64,000 bases of DNA from an uncultured Desulfobacter sp. (GTDB lineage Bacteria > Desulfobacterota > Desulfobacteria > Desulfobacterales > Desulfobacteraceae). Position 1 is the first letter of the stretch. Every line of letters begins with the position of its first letter. The DNA is taken from assembly GCF_963666145.1 (NCBI RefSeq), contig NZ_OY762614.1:1660001-1724000 (forward strand), read 5' to 3'. The notes below the pieces were generated by a model, which was not told the origin of the DNA, searched no databases, and saw only the letters and a program-made list of their open reading frames with translations. This document shows, in pieces, positions 38,647 to 47,020 of this stretch. The translations under genes and the position numbers were made by a program.

Positions 38647-41600
38647 ATGGCAAAAGACCCTTTTGCATGCACTGACACACAACCTATTATCAACGCCCTT
38701 GCCGTCGGTTACGAAAGGATTGTGGCCTGGGCGGATCTGCTGGACCAGGTCAATGTCTTTCCGGTCCATGATTCAGATACCGGCAAAAATATGAAGATCA
38801 GCCTGGCGCCCTTTAAAGGGATTGGACCCGGCAATGGTAACGGTAAAACGACTCCAAACGGCGTCTTTGACGCACTGATTCACAAGTTGTCAATGTCGGC
38901 CGTCGGCAATTCAGGCAACATCGCAGCGGCCTTTTTTTCCGGCTTTTTGTCCCATCCAGGGCCCGCATCTTTTCCCAACGCAGCCAGACAGGGCTTAGAC
39001 ATGGCCATGAAGGCCGTGGCTGATCCCAGCCCCGGCACCATGCTGGACCTGTTTGAAAGCCAGGCCCGTTTTTTTGATGAAAATGCCCATGACAGCAAAC
39101 TCCATGACGCATATTTTGATACCGATGAACTGACCGAGCGACTCAGGCAAAGTGTGCTCCAAACCACCACCCGGCTGCCTGCCCTGCAGAAAGCAGGTGT
39201 TGTGGATGCCGGGGCGTTGGGCATGTTTCTATTTCTGGAAGGATTTCTCAAAGCCCTTGAGGACCGCCAGGATCAATGTATCCCGGTCATGGATAGCTTC
39301 AAGGATCAACTCTGTGTGGCGACCGGCTACACGGACACTTCGGAACCGGCCTTTTGCGTGGATTTACAGGTACGGGTGGATCAAGGCGCCGACACCCCGG
39401 ACACATTGATCAAGACCCTTGGTGACAGTATTGTTACGGCACACACGGACCGGTCCCTGAAAATCCATGTACACACCCGGGATCAGGATGCGCTCAAGCA
39501 AAAGGTCGCTGAATTCGGATCGATTACGGCCTGGGATGCCGAACCGATCATGACCCAACCACAGACGGCACCCCACCCATCCACACCAAACACTGTGGGC
39601 ATCATCACCGATGCGGCAGGCTCCATCACCCTTGAACGGGCAGCCGAGCTTGGCATCACCCTCATGGACAGTTTCATTGTCACCGATGACGGCGGGTGCC
39701 CTGAAACCCTGGCAGACCCGGCCCGAATCTATGCAGACATGACCCAGGGCAAACGGATTATGACCGCCCAGGCGTCGGTATTCCAGCGTCACGAAACCTT
39801 CAGAAGGGCCTTGGCGCAATTCGACCAGGTCCTTTACCTGTGCGTGGGATCCGTGTATACAGGTAACTATGACGTTGCCGTCCAATGGATCGCGAACAAC
39901 GGGTTTTCGGAACAAATGCGGGTTGTGGATACCGGTGCGGCATCGGGCAGGCTCGGCCTTATTGCCGAAACCGTTGCCCTGGCTGCCGGAACCCTGAAGA
40001 CTCTTGAGGACCTCACGGCCCATGCGTTAAAAATTATCAAGGCCTGCGACGAACTGCTGTTCCTCAACCAGCTCAAATACCTGGCCATGGGCGGCAGGAT
40101 GTCCAAAACGGGCAGTGTGGCCGGAGACATGCTCAGCATCCGGCCGGTCATCAGCCCGACTGAAACCGGCGCCCGCAAACTTGCCACCGTCAGAAACAGT
40201 GACGGCCAAATCCGCTATGCCGTCAACCGGCTTGAACGTGAATTTGAAAAAACCGCGTCACCAAGGATTCTTCTGGAATATTCCGACAACAGGGCATGGG
40301 TGGCAGCCTCGGTCATGCCCCACATACGCCGTGCCTGTCCCCGGGCAGACGTTTCCCTTGTCCCCTTGTCCTTGACCTCAGGGGTTCACATGGGACCGGG
40401 CACCTGGGGAATGGCATTTTTACCCGAAGACCTGACCCAAAGAGACAGATATGAAAGCCTTTTCCATCAAAATGATTTCCAAGGAGAATCTGTTATGAAA
40501 GTGCTTCTGATGTCCATGCCCGATGTGGCGCCCCTGGTCATTCACCAGGAAGCGGTCCATTTCCCCAACCTCGGCATTGCCAGCATCGGCGGCAATATCC
40601 ACGAACGGCATGAGGTCACAATCATTGACCTGATCCGGAAACGCCGGTCCATCCGCGCCTACCTGACAAAACAGATCACAAAACTTGCGCCGGATATCGT
40701 GGGGCTTTCGGCCATGTCCTGGCAATGGGACACCTGCTGCCGGATTATCCGGTTGGTCAAAGATATCCGGCCCAGTACCAAAATTGTGGTGGGCGGCTAC
40801 CATGCCACCCTGATGACCCGGGAGATTACGGAATCGCCGGAAGGCGAACTGATCGATTTCATTATCCAGGGAGAGGGAGAGATTCCGTTTCAACGGTTGG
40901 TGGAAGCCCTGGACGGCCGGGATAAATTTCAGGACATCCCCTCTTTAACCTATAAAGATGGGGAGAGATTCGTCACCAATCCCATGGGGGAGCTGCAGGA
41001 CCTGTCCCAGATAAAACCGCCCATCCGGGACAAGCGCCGGCTGACCTGGGGGTATCATGTGATGAACATGAAGGCCGAGGTACTGGAAACCTCAAGGGGC
41101 TGCACCCGCACCTGCAACTTCTGCAGCATGAAGCACATGTACGGCCGGACCTTCAGAACCTACCCCATTGAACGGGTCATCGCCGACCTTGATGACATCT
41201 ACTACAATAAAAAGACCCACCTGGCCTTTATTGTGGACGACAATCTGGTTCTGGATACGGACAGGGTCATGCGGCTGTGTGACGCCATCATCAGGCGGGG
41301 ATACCGGCACCTGAAACTGGTGGTTCAGGCAGACAGTCTGACCATGGCCACCAATGAGGAGATGATCAAGAAAATGGCCCAGGCCGGGTTTAAGTCCGTA
41401 TTTTTAGGCATTGAAAATGTCTCAAAGACCAATCTTGCCGCGGCAGGCAAAGGCAACATTGTGGAATATTCAAGAAAGGCTGTGGCCCTGTGCCAGAAAC
41501 ACGGCCTGATGGTCATCGGCGGCCTGATATTCGGATTTCCCGATGATGATGAAAAAGCCATCATTGAAAATTACCAGTTTTTAAAGGATATCAATGCCGA

Positions 41601-41976
41601 TGCCGCCTATTGCCAGATTTTGACCCCCTATCCCAAAACAGGCATGCGCGAACAGCTGATGACCCAGGGACTGATCACCAATCCCCAGGATCTGAAAAAA
41701 TATAACGGCCTGTGGGCCAATGTCAAAACCCGGCACCTGAGTGCCGAAAAACTACAATACCTGTTCTGGTATCACCGCCAGACCGTGCTGGGCTGGTGGG
41801 ACCCGTCGTCCAGGGCCAGAGGAACCGGCAAATTATGGACCGGCATCTGGACATATATGTTGAAACCCATCATGCAGCAGCAGCATGCCAGGGTGCTTAA
41901 GCGGAAGGGCTGGGACGGTATTTATAAAGATGTATTGAAAGAGCAGGAAGAGATGAACACTTTCGAGGGTCTTTGA
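38647..41976 (+). CDS. FakA-FakB-radical SAM three-part fusion
   Basis: A 1109-residue open frame. Residues 1 to about 305 match FakA (DhaL kinase core with NVFPVHDSDTGKNM: D42, D44, N48; then KAGVVDAGALG and the middle-domain segment SLKIHVHT). Residues about 315-600 match DegV/FakB fatty acid binding proteins (VGIITDAAGSI start). Residues 617-1109 are a B12-binding-like Rossmann domain plus radical SAM with C819, C823 and C826 in GCTRTCNFC; the usual DxHxxG cobalamin motif is not seen. Fatty acid kinase makes acyl phosphate from a FakB-bound acid. An internal ATG at 40495 has AAGGAG at ideal spacing, so the radical SAM part may also be made alone. Confidence 0.88.
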   Translation: MAKDPFACTDTQPIINALAVGYERIVAWADLLDQVNVFPVHDSDTGKNMKISLAPFKGIGPGNGNGKTTPNGVFDALIHKLSMSAVGNSGNIAAAFFSGFLSHPGPASFPNAARQGLDMAMKAVADPSPGTMLDLFESQARFFDENAHDSKLHDAYFDTDELTERLRQSVLQTTTRLPALQKAGVVDAGALGMFLFLEGFLKALEDRQDQCIPVMDSFKDQLCVATGYTDTSEPAFCVDLQVRVDQGADTPDTLIKTLGDSIVTAHTDRSLKIHVHTRDQDALKQKVAEFGSITAWDAEPIMTQPQTAPHPSTPNTVGIITDAAGSITLERAAELGITLMDSFIVTDDGGCPETLADPARIYADMTQGKRIMTAQASVFQRHETFRRALAQFDQVLYLCVGSVYTGNYDVAVQWIANNGFSEQMRVVDTGAASGRLGLIAETVALAAGTLKTLEDLTAHALKIIKACDELLFLNQLKYLAMGGRMSKTGSVAGDMLSIRPVISPTETGARKLATVRNSDGQIRYAVNRLEREFEKTASPRILLEYSDNRAWVAASVMPHIRRACPRADVSLVPLSLTSGVHMGPGTWGMAFLPEDLTQRDRYESLFHQNDFQGESVMKVLLMSMPDVAPLVIHQEAVHFPNLGIASIGGNIHERHEVTIIDLIRKRRSIRAYLTKQITKLAPDIVGLSAMSWQWDTCCRIIRLVKDIRPSTKIVVGGYHATLMTREITESPEGELIDFIIQGEGEIPFQRLVEALDGRDKFQDIPSLTYKDGERFVTNPMGELQDLSQIKPPIRDKRRLTWGYHVMNMKAEVLETSRGCTRTCNFCSMKHMYGRTFRTYPIERVIADLDDIYYNKKTHLAFIVDDNLVLDTDRVMRLCDAIIRRGYRHLKLVVQADSLTMATNEEMIKKMAQAGFKSVFLGIENVSKTNLAAAGKGNIVEYSRKAVALCQKHGLMVIGGLIFGFPDDDEKAIIENYQFLKDINADAAYCQILTPYPKTGMREQLMTQGLITNPQDLKKYNGLWANVKTRHLSAEKLQYLFWYHRQTVLGWWDPSSRARGTGKLWTGIWTYMLKPIMQQQHARVLKRKGWDGIYKDVLKEQEEMNTFEGL
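40481..41976 (+). promoter_or_regulatory. Internal ribosome binding site and in-frame start of the radical SAM part
   Basis: AAGGAG at 40481-40486 lies eight bases before an in-frame ATG at 40495. Translation from there gives a complete 493-residue protein starting MKVLLMSMPDVAPLV, the natural start of a B12-type radical SAM enzyme. The preceding 22 codons (about 40429-40494) form a linker with no domain match, and several of its codons are one base from a stop. Both a fused and a free form are possible. Confidence 0.6.
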
Positions 41977-41987
41977 ACTAACGCAAC

Positions 41988-42072
41988 CCATCTGCGGCGT
42001 TGCAGAAAAATTACAATCCTCACATACTTTAGTATGCTCCGGTTGCAAATTTTTCTGCGCCTTGCATATGGG
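41988..42072. repeat. Long imperfect palindrome (REP-like) downstream of the fusion gene
   Basis: The gap between the fusion gene and the second ACP holds an imperfect inverted repeat of about 85 bp. CCCATCTGCGGCGTTGCAGA and following bases pair with the downstream arm ending TGCGCCTTGCATATGGG; the arms also contain GAAAAATT/AATTTTTC and CATACT/AGTATG pairs near the centre. Similar palindromes occur scattered in related genomes as far as I recall. It may also act as a transcription stop or processing hairpin. Confidence 0.65.
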
Positions 42073-42143
42073 CAACGATTAGTCCAAACATGAAGTTCCC
42101 TCATGCACCTAAAAAACATAAAGCGTATTATATTGGATGATAT

Positions 42144-42407
42144 ATGGAAAAACTGATTTCGGAACTGAAGGAAAAAATTGTCGACACATTGGGACTGACG
42201 GATGTTACCCCGGAGGATATCAATGAACAGGACCAGCTGATCGGGGGCCCCTTGGGACTTGATTCCATTGATGTCCTGGAGATGGTCATGATGCTGGAAA
42301 ACGATTACGGAGTTGTCATCGACAACAAAGAGCTGGGAGAAACCGTATTTGCGAGCCTGGATTCTCTGGCCAAGTATGTTAATGAACACGGCAAATCCGG
42401 ATCATGA
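42144..42407 (+). CDS. Acyl carrier protein (second of three)
   Basis: An 87-residue carrier protein with phosphopantetheine site S41 in LGLDSIDVLEMV and a predicted four-helix fold. It is separated from the FakA-FakB-radical SAM gene by a palindromic spacer and overlaps the FabZ-like gene by 4 bp (ATGA), so the two are coupled. It probably carries the substrate of that hotdog enzyme. Confidence 0.93.
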   Translation: MEKLISELKEKIVDTLGLTDVTPEDINEQDQLIGGPLGLDSIDVLEMVMMLENDYGVVIDNKELGETVFASLDSLAKYVNEHGKSGS

Positions 42408-42823
42408 TTCCGGCCGCAGACATGGCAGGCCTAAGCGGTGCCGGATATGAGCTCACTGAAATCAATATAACCCAAGACTCGGTGATTACAGCTCAGTTCA
42501 TCGTTAAATCCGGCTCACCCTGGTTTGACGGGCATTTCCCGGACAACCCCATTGTTCCGGGCATTGCCCAGATGAACATGATTTTTGACCTGATGCAGCG
42601 GACAATGGGGCCGGGCCTGAAACTTGACGGGTTCAAGCGGGTCCGATTTAAGCAGTTGATCCGACCGGACAACCCCATTTCAGTTTTGGTAAAACCAGGA
42701 AAAAAAAGTCCAAATCGTTTTGAATATCAGCTTACGACCGACCAAAAGATTGTCTGCACAGGATTTATTGATATCTGCATTAATCAGAGTGCGGGTCCCC
42801 TGGGACAGGGCACTCCCATGTAA
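42404..42823 (+). CDS. FabZ-like hotdog protein with altered active site
   Basis: A 139-residue single hotdog protein. WFDGHFPDNPIVPGIAQ (40-56) matches the FabZ/FabA active-site helix with H44, but the glutamate that follows PG by five residues in FabZ is Asn58 here. The protein may still act on 3-hydroxyacyl-ACP as some polyene-cluster homologues do, or may be a binding or thioester-exchange protein. It is the last gene before the insertion region. The following 279 bp (42824-43102) hold no gene, only the left arm of an older inverted repeat. Confidence 0.82.
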   Translation: MIPAADMAGLSGAGYELTEINITQDSVITAQFIVKSGSPWFDGHFPDNPIVPGIAQMNMIFDLMQRTMGPGLKLDGFKRVRFKQLIRPDNPISVLVKPGKKSPNRFEYQLTTDQKIVCTGFIDICINQSAGPLGQGTPM

Positions 42824-43204
42824 CTTTCCGGCAGATTAATATAAATTTCGTACGACTCATGTGGTTTATAAAACAGATTACCAGCAATACTTCTGTTATT
42901 GAAGACGGTTTTCAAATGGGCTTGGGTGAGTCTTTATAGACAAAGTCAACACGAACTAAACACTTAAATTTTCTTTCTTTTACTTAATTTGACTGGTAAT
43001 AAGCACTTAGTGTAACGCCCCTTCTGGCAAAATATTGTAACGGACTTTGGCGACATTATCCCGCAGCCGTACCTCGCTTATGAAATGAATCAATACCCCG
43101 CCGGGCGCATTCCCATTTTCCCGGTTTGAAAAAAGCCTATCTTTGAGAACAAAAAACGTGATAGTTTCTGTTCGCTGAGACGACTATAAAAATGGACTGT
43201 GCTG

Positions 43205-44601
43205 ATGAAAAAAGCTGAAGATTGCAATACTGTTGAGGAAGTCTATGCTTGCCTGAAAGAACTGGAAGACGATCCGAGGTTGGTTCGCAATGCTCAAGAA
43301 TTGGAGCAGGTAGAACGTGAAATACTTGGGTATACGAATCGACTGAGTGCCTTGCTTTTAAAAAAAGCATCCAGGGCTCATTAAATTCCTATGATCAGGT
43401 CGATCAAGAAAAAGAATTGATGTCCAGCTGGCCGGGCCGGATGAAAAGCGAAGGGCTTGAGACCGTTTCGATTCAGTGTTGTACAGGTAGTTCTGTTGAT
43501 GTTCGTGTTCGATATTATCGGCGATCCTGTGACCGTCGAAATCGAAAAAGATATAAAGGTGCCTACGCCGGTTTAATCCTTCTTGGAATCCATGATCGCT
43601 GCTCACCAGCTTTGGCTTCTATGGTGAGTGCCTGGTCGGCCTTATTGAGTTCTTTTGAAGAAGTCCGTCAAGTGCTTTGTGATCATGGTATGGTGTTGGA
43701 TATAAAGGTTATCCGTAAACTCACCTATCGTTACGCAGAACGGGCCCGAGCCGAGCAACAAGCGGGGCGAATCCCACTAAATGAGAGAGATTCACTTGAA
43801 GGGCGACGGGTGGTTATAAGCACCGATGGTGGACGCACACGGTTAAGAGAGAAGAAAAGAGGTCCCAAAACCCCAAAAAATAGAACCCGATTTCGTGGGG
43901 CGTGGCGAGAACCCAAACTTTTGATTATTTATGTGGTGGATGCCCAGGGAAAACAAGAAAAAAGCTTCTCACCATTTATTGATGGCAGTTTCAGCGGTCC
44001 GGATGGCATATTCCTCCTGTTAAAGGGGTATTTGAACGCCCTTCATATCCAGAAGTCCGATAAAATACTGTTTGTTGCAGATGGAGCACATTGGATTTGG
44101 AACCGGATCCCCGGACTGATCAAAGCATTGGGTTTGGCTCCTCAGCGAGTATATGAACTTCTTGATTTTTACCATGCCGTGGAGCATTTGGGTAAAGTAT
44201 CAGCCCTAAAGAAGACCTGGTCATCCAAGGAGCGCAAACGCTGGGTGTCAAAACAGCGGGGCTTCCTGCTGAAAGGAAAAGCCGCTGACGTAGTACAGGC
44301 CGTCCAGACACTTTGTCGAGGCAGAAACAGTAAGGCTATTAAGACGGAACGGGATTATTTTGTGCGCAATGAAAGACGGCTTGATTTCCCAACTGTAAAA
44401 GCGTTGAATTTACCTATTGGCAGCGGTGCTATTGAAAGTTCAATTCGTAGGGTGGTGAATTTACGTCTGAAAGGTCCATGCACTTTTTGGTATCGGGAAA
44501 ATGCAGAAAAAATGATTATGCTACGATCATACTTTAAAGCAGGGCGTTGGGATTGTTTGAAACTCATGGCAACCACGCACAATCCAATGCCGGCGGCATG
44601 A
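43205..44601 (+). CDS. ISKra4-like transposase, two frames joined by a likely -1 frameshift
   Basis: A short first frame (43205-43384; about 59 residues, helical) is followed by a long second frame ending at 44601. The second frame is open upstream through the A-rich site at 43360-43366, in the -1 frame relative to the first, so ribosomal slippage would give one protein of about 465 residues. The long part has a DDE-type set: Asp in VISTDGGR, Asp in FVADGAHWIW and Glu in GSGAIESS, with the family stretch ELLDFYHAVEHLG. The first frame may start at GTG 43199 instead. The stop codon overlaps the right terminal repeat by one base. Confidence 0.88.
43360..43366 (+). other. Candidate -1 ribosomal frameshift site in the transposase
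   Basis: The heptamer A AAA AAA, within CTTTTAAAAAAAGC, lies where the first transposase frame reads TTA AAA AAA and the second reads TTT AAA AAA AGC. Slippery A-runs at this place are common in insertion sequences. The second frame has no in-frame stop between this site and its first ATG near 43420. Confidence 0.65.
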
Positions 44602-44879
44602 CCGGGAAAATGGGAATGCGCCCTACCCCGCCTATCCCGCATTAAGGTCTGGCTGAAAGCCAGGGGCATTGGTCCGTATTAGCGTTACAGTATTTTATCA
44701 GTCGCCAACGAAATACCCGTTACAATATTTGAATCTCGTCATTTGACATCAATTTTCATAAACGCAATATTTATCGGACCAAGGTCATGTGGGCTGAATT
44801 ATAGAGAGCAGCGATACAACCGATATCATCTCAGAATTGCCACTTTGTTTTAAGGACCTATTTTTTCAACGGAGAATTG

Positions 44880-46978
44880 TTAACCCATCTTTTCGAAAAA
44901 AAATGACAAAACGCCTATTAATCTTTAGTTTTTATGGCCCTACGAAAAATTGGTTTCTATAAATACAGCATGTTACCCGAAGAGTTTTTAATCACCATGA
45001 ATGTAGTGCCATAAAATTAAATAATAGTTGCTTTCCCATTGTAAATGTGCGCATAATCAGTTCCATGTATATACGAAGGACGACTATCAAAAGCCGGAAA
45101 GACGGCACACAATATTATACCTACAGGCTGGTTGAGTCTGAACGTACCGTCAAAGGGGTACGCCAGCATACCCTGCTTAATCTGGGTTCGGCCTTCTCAT
45201 TGCCAAGAGAACAGTGGTCGGAACTGGCCTCACGGATTCAAGAAATAATAAGCGGTCAAGAGCCACTATTTGAGGCGCCTCAAGAAGTTGAGGAACTGGC
45301 GCAAAACTATGCTGCTCAACTTATACAGGCTAAGAAGAAAACTTCTGAGCCGACAGAGCCTGATTATTGCCAGGTGGATATTGACAGCATGGAAGTAATC
45401 CGGCCTCGTAGCATCAGCTGTGAGCATGTGGCATTAGAAGCGTTTAACGCCCTGGGCTTGGGAGAGCATCTAAAAAAGTTTGGGTTCAATGGCCCACAGT
45501 TAGCTGCGGCTACCGGTAGCATTATTGGCCGTATGTGCCGACCGGCCAGTGAACGGGCAACGCTTCATTGGCTTCAGGATATTTCAGGGTTGGGCGAGTT
45601 AATAGAGTATGATTTCGGCAAGATGAATTTATACAAAATGTATTCAGCATCTGATCAACTTCTAAAAAATAAGGATGCAATAGAGAGGCATCTATATTTA
45701 CAGGAGAAGAAGCTGTTTGGGTTCCAGGAGACCATCACGTTGTATGATTTGACCAATACCTATTTCGAAGGTCAAAGTAAGCGTAACAAGCTTGGAAAGC
45801 GTGGTCATTCGAAAGAAAAGCGATCAGATTGCCCGCTGGTAACCTTAGCCCTGGTGTTGGACAGCAGTGGTTTCCCAAAATGCAGCAAAGTATTTGAGGG
45901 CAATATCAGTGAAGCCGGTACCCTGGCTAACATAATCAGTACTATGGACGCCGGACGAAAATCACATGACATGTTTGATGCTTCCAAAGCCACAATTGTT
46001 ATGGATGCAGGGATTGCATCCGAAGAGAATATCAAGTGGATTAATGAAAAGGAATATCCATATATCGTTGTCAGCCGACGACGGCACAGGGAATTTGCCG
46101 AGGAAGAGTCGGTAGTGGTCAAACAGGATAAAAACGGTACCGTAAAGGTGCAAAAGGTGATTGACCCTGAAAGCAATGAGGTGCAGTTGTTCTGCCACTC
46201 TGAAAAGCGTGAAGCAAAAGAGCGGGCCATCCAGGACCGTTTTACATCAGGCTTTGAGGAGGCACTCACGTATTTGGCCTCAGGTCTTCATATCCCACGA
46301 CGCATGAAAAAATACCATAAGGTGTTGGAAAAAATTGGACGCCTTAAGCAACGGTATTCAAGGGTCTCCGGTCAATACCAAATCAATGTCGTCAAAGATG
46401 AGCAAACCGACAACGCTACTAAACTAACCTGGCAACGCCAAACCGACCAGGATAACCGCAATGATCTGCCGGGCGTATATTGTTTGAGAACATCCCATAA
46501 AGATTTGGACGAGAAAACGCTGTGGCAGACGTACACAATGTTGACTGACCTGGAAGCCGTATTTCGTTCATTGAAATCGGAATTGGGCATTCGGCCGGTA
46601 TTCCATCAGGTGACCGAACGTGTCACCGGGCATCTTTTTATAAGTGTTCTGGCGTACCATTTGGTTCATAGCGTTCGATATCGACTGAAACAATCACAGA
46701 TTAACAGTAGTTGGTCTCAATTGAGAAATCAGCTCGAAGGCCAAAACCGGGTGACAGTTTCAATGCAATGCAAGGATGGTCAAACCGTTCATATCAGAAA
46801 AAGCACACGGCCAGAACCCAGACAACAAGAAATTTATAAAGCTTTGGAGATAAGTCTATATCCAGGACCGGTGATTAAAAATATTTTTAAACAAAAGTAG
46901 TGCCATAATCAATGGATGAAAAACAATAATTTCCGTGATTACAGTAAGTTAAAATTTATAATCGAAAACTTGGGTTAA
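44880..46978 (+). mobile_element. IS1634-type (IS4-like) insertion sequence
   Basis: The proposed ends are imperfect inverted repeats: TTAACCCATCTTTTCGA at 44880-44896 and its counterpart ending TTGGGTTAA at 46978, with 15 of 17 positions matching. No target duplication is seen at these ends, so the boundaries are provisional or the insertion is old. A direct repeat GTAGTGCCATAA occurs just before the transposase (45003-45014) and again at its end (46897-46908). The gap 44633-44879 between the two elements holds no gene. Confidence 0.75.
45065..46900 (+). CDS. IS1634-family transposase
   Basis: A DDE transposase of about 611 residues starting MYIRRTTIKSRKDGTQYYTY, the usual opening of the IS1634 group. 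The first acidic residue is in TLYDLTNTYFEG, the second in TIVMDAGIAS, and the YREK-like Glu lies in the segment VFRSLKSELGIRP. The ATG at 45065 is preferred over an upstream GTG at 45047. No frameshift or internal stop is seen, so it may be active. Confidence 0.9.
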   Translation: MYIRRTTIKSRKDGTQYYTYRLVESERTVKGVRQHTLLNLGSAFSLPREQWSELASRIQEIISGQEPLFEAPQEVEELAQNYAAQLIQAKKKTSEPTEPDYCQVDIDSMEVIRPRSISCEHVALEAFNALGLGEHLKKFGFNGPQLAAATGSIIGRMCRPASERATLHWLQDISGLGELIEYDFGKMNLYKMYSASDQLLKNKDAIERHLYLQEKKLFGFQETITLYDLTNTYFEGQSKRNKLGKRGHSKEKRSDCPLVTLALVLDSSGFPKCSKVFEGNISEAGTLANIISTMDAGRKSHDMFDASKATIVMDAGIASEENIKWINEKEYPYIVVSRRRHREFAEEESVVVKQDKNGTVKVQKVIDPESNEVQLFCHSEKREAKERAIQDRFTSGFEEALTYLASGLHIPRRMKKYHKVLEKIGRLKQRYSRVSGQYQINVVKDEQTDNATKLTWQRQTDQDNRNDLPGVYCLRTSHKDLDEKTLWQTYTMLTDLEAVFRSLKSELGIRPVFHQVTERVTGHLFISVLAYHLVHSVRYRLKQSQINSSWSQLRNQLEGQNRVTVSMQCKDGQTVHIRKSTRPEPRQQEIYKALEISLYPGPVIKNIFKQK

Positions 46979-47020
46979 GCTTCGACCTAAATGCCATTCG
47001 GTGTTATTATTCTTCAGAAT

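Larger units (their letters stand above)
43103..44623 (+). mobile_element. ISKra4-like insertion sequence, complete, with 9-bp target duplication
   Basis: The element is 1521 bp long. Perfect 23-bp terminal inverted repeats are at 43103-43125 and 44601-44623 (GGGCGCATTCCCATTTTCCC and its complement are the outer 20 bases). The 9-bp direct repeat TACCCCGCC flanks it at 43094-43102 and 44624-44632. Intact ends, identical duplications and an almost intact transposase suggest recent insertion. The family call rests on the transposase. Confidence 0.95.
43030..44730. repeat. Older inverted repeats surrounding the ISKra4-like element
   Basis: AAATATTGTAACGG (43030-43043) and TTGGCGAC (43047-43054) on the left are repeated in inverse on the right as GTCGCCAA (44701-44708) and CCGTTACAATATTT (44717-44730). 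A further related copy, GCGTTACAGTATTT, lies just before the right arm. If the IS and one target duplication are removed, the arms sit about 170 bp apart, as in a small non-coding mobile element or a structured repeat that later took up the IS. Confidence 0.55.

Noticed and set aside
44875..46983. Target duplication for the IS1634-type element
   Set aside because: The bases directly outside the proposed ends do not match; boundaries may be off or the duplication lost.
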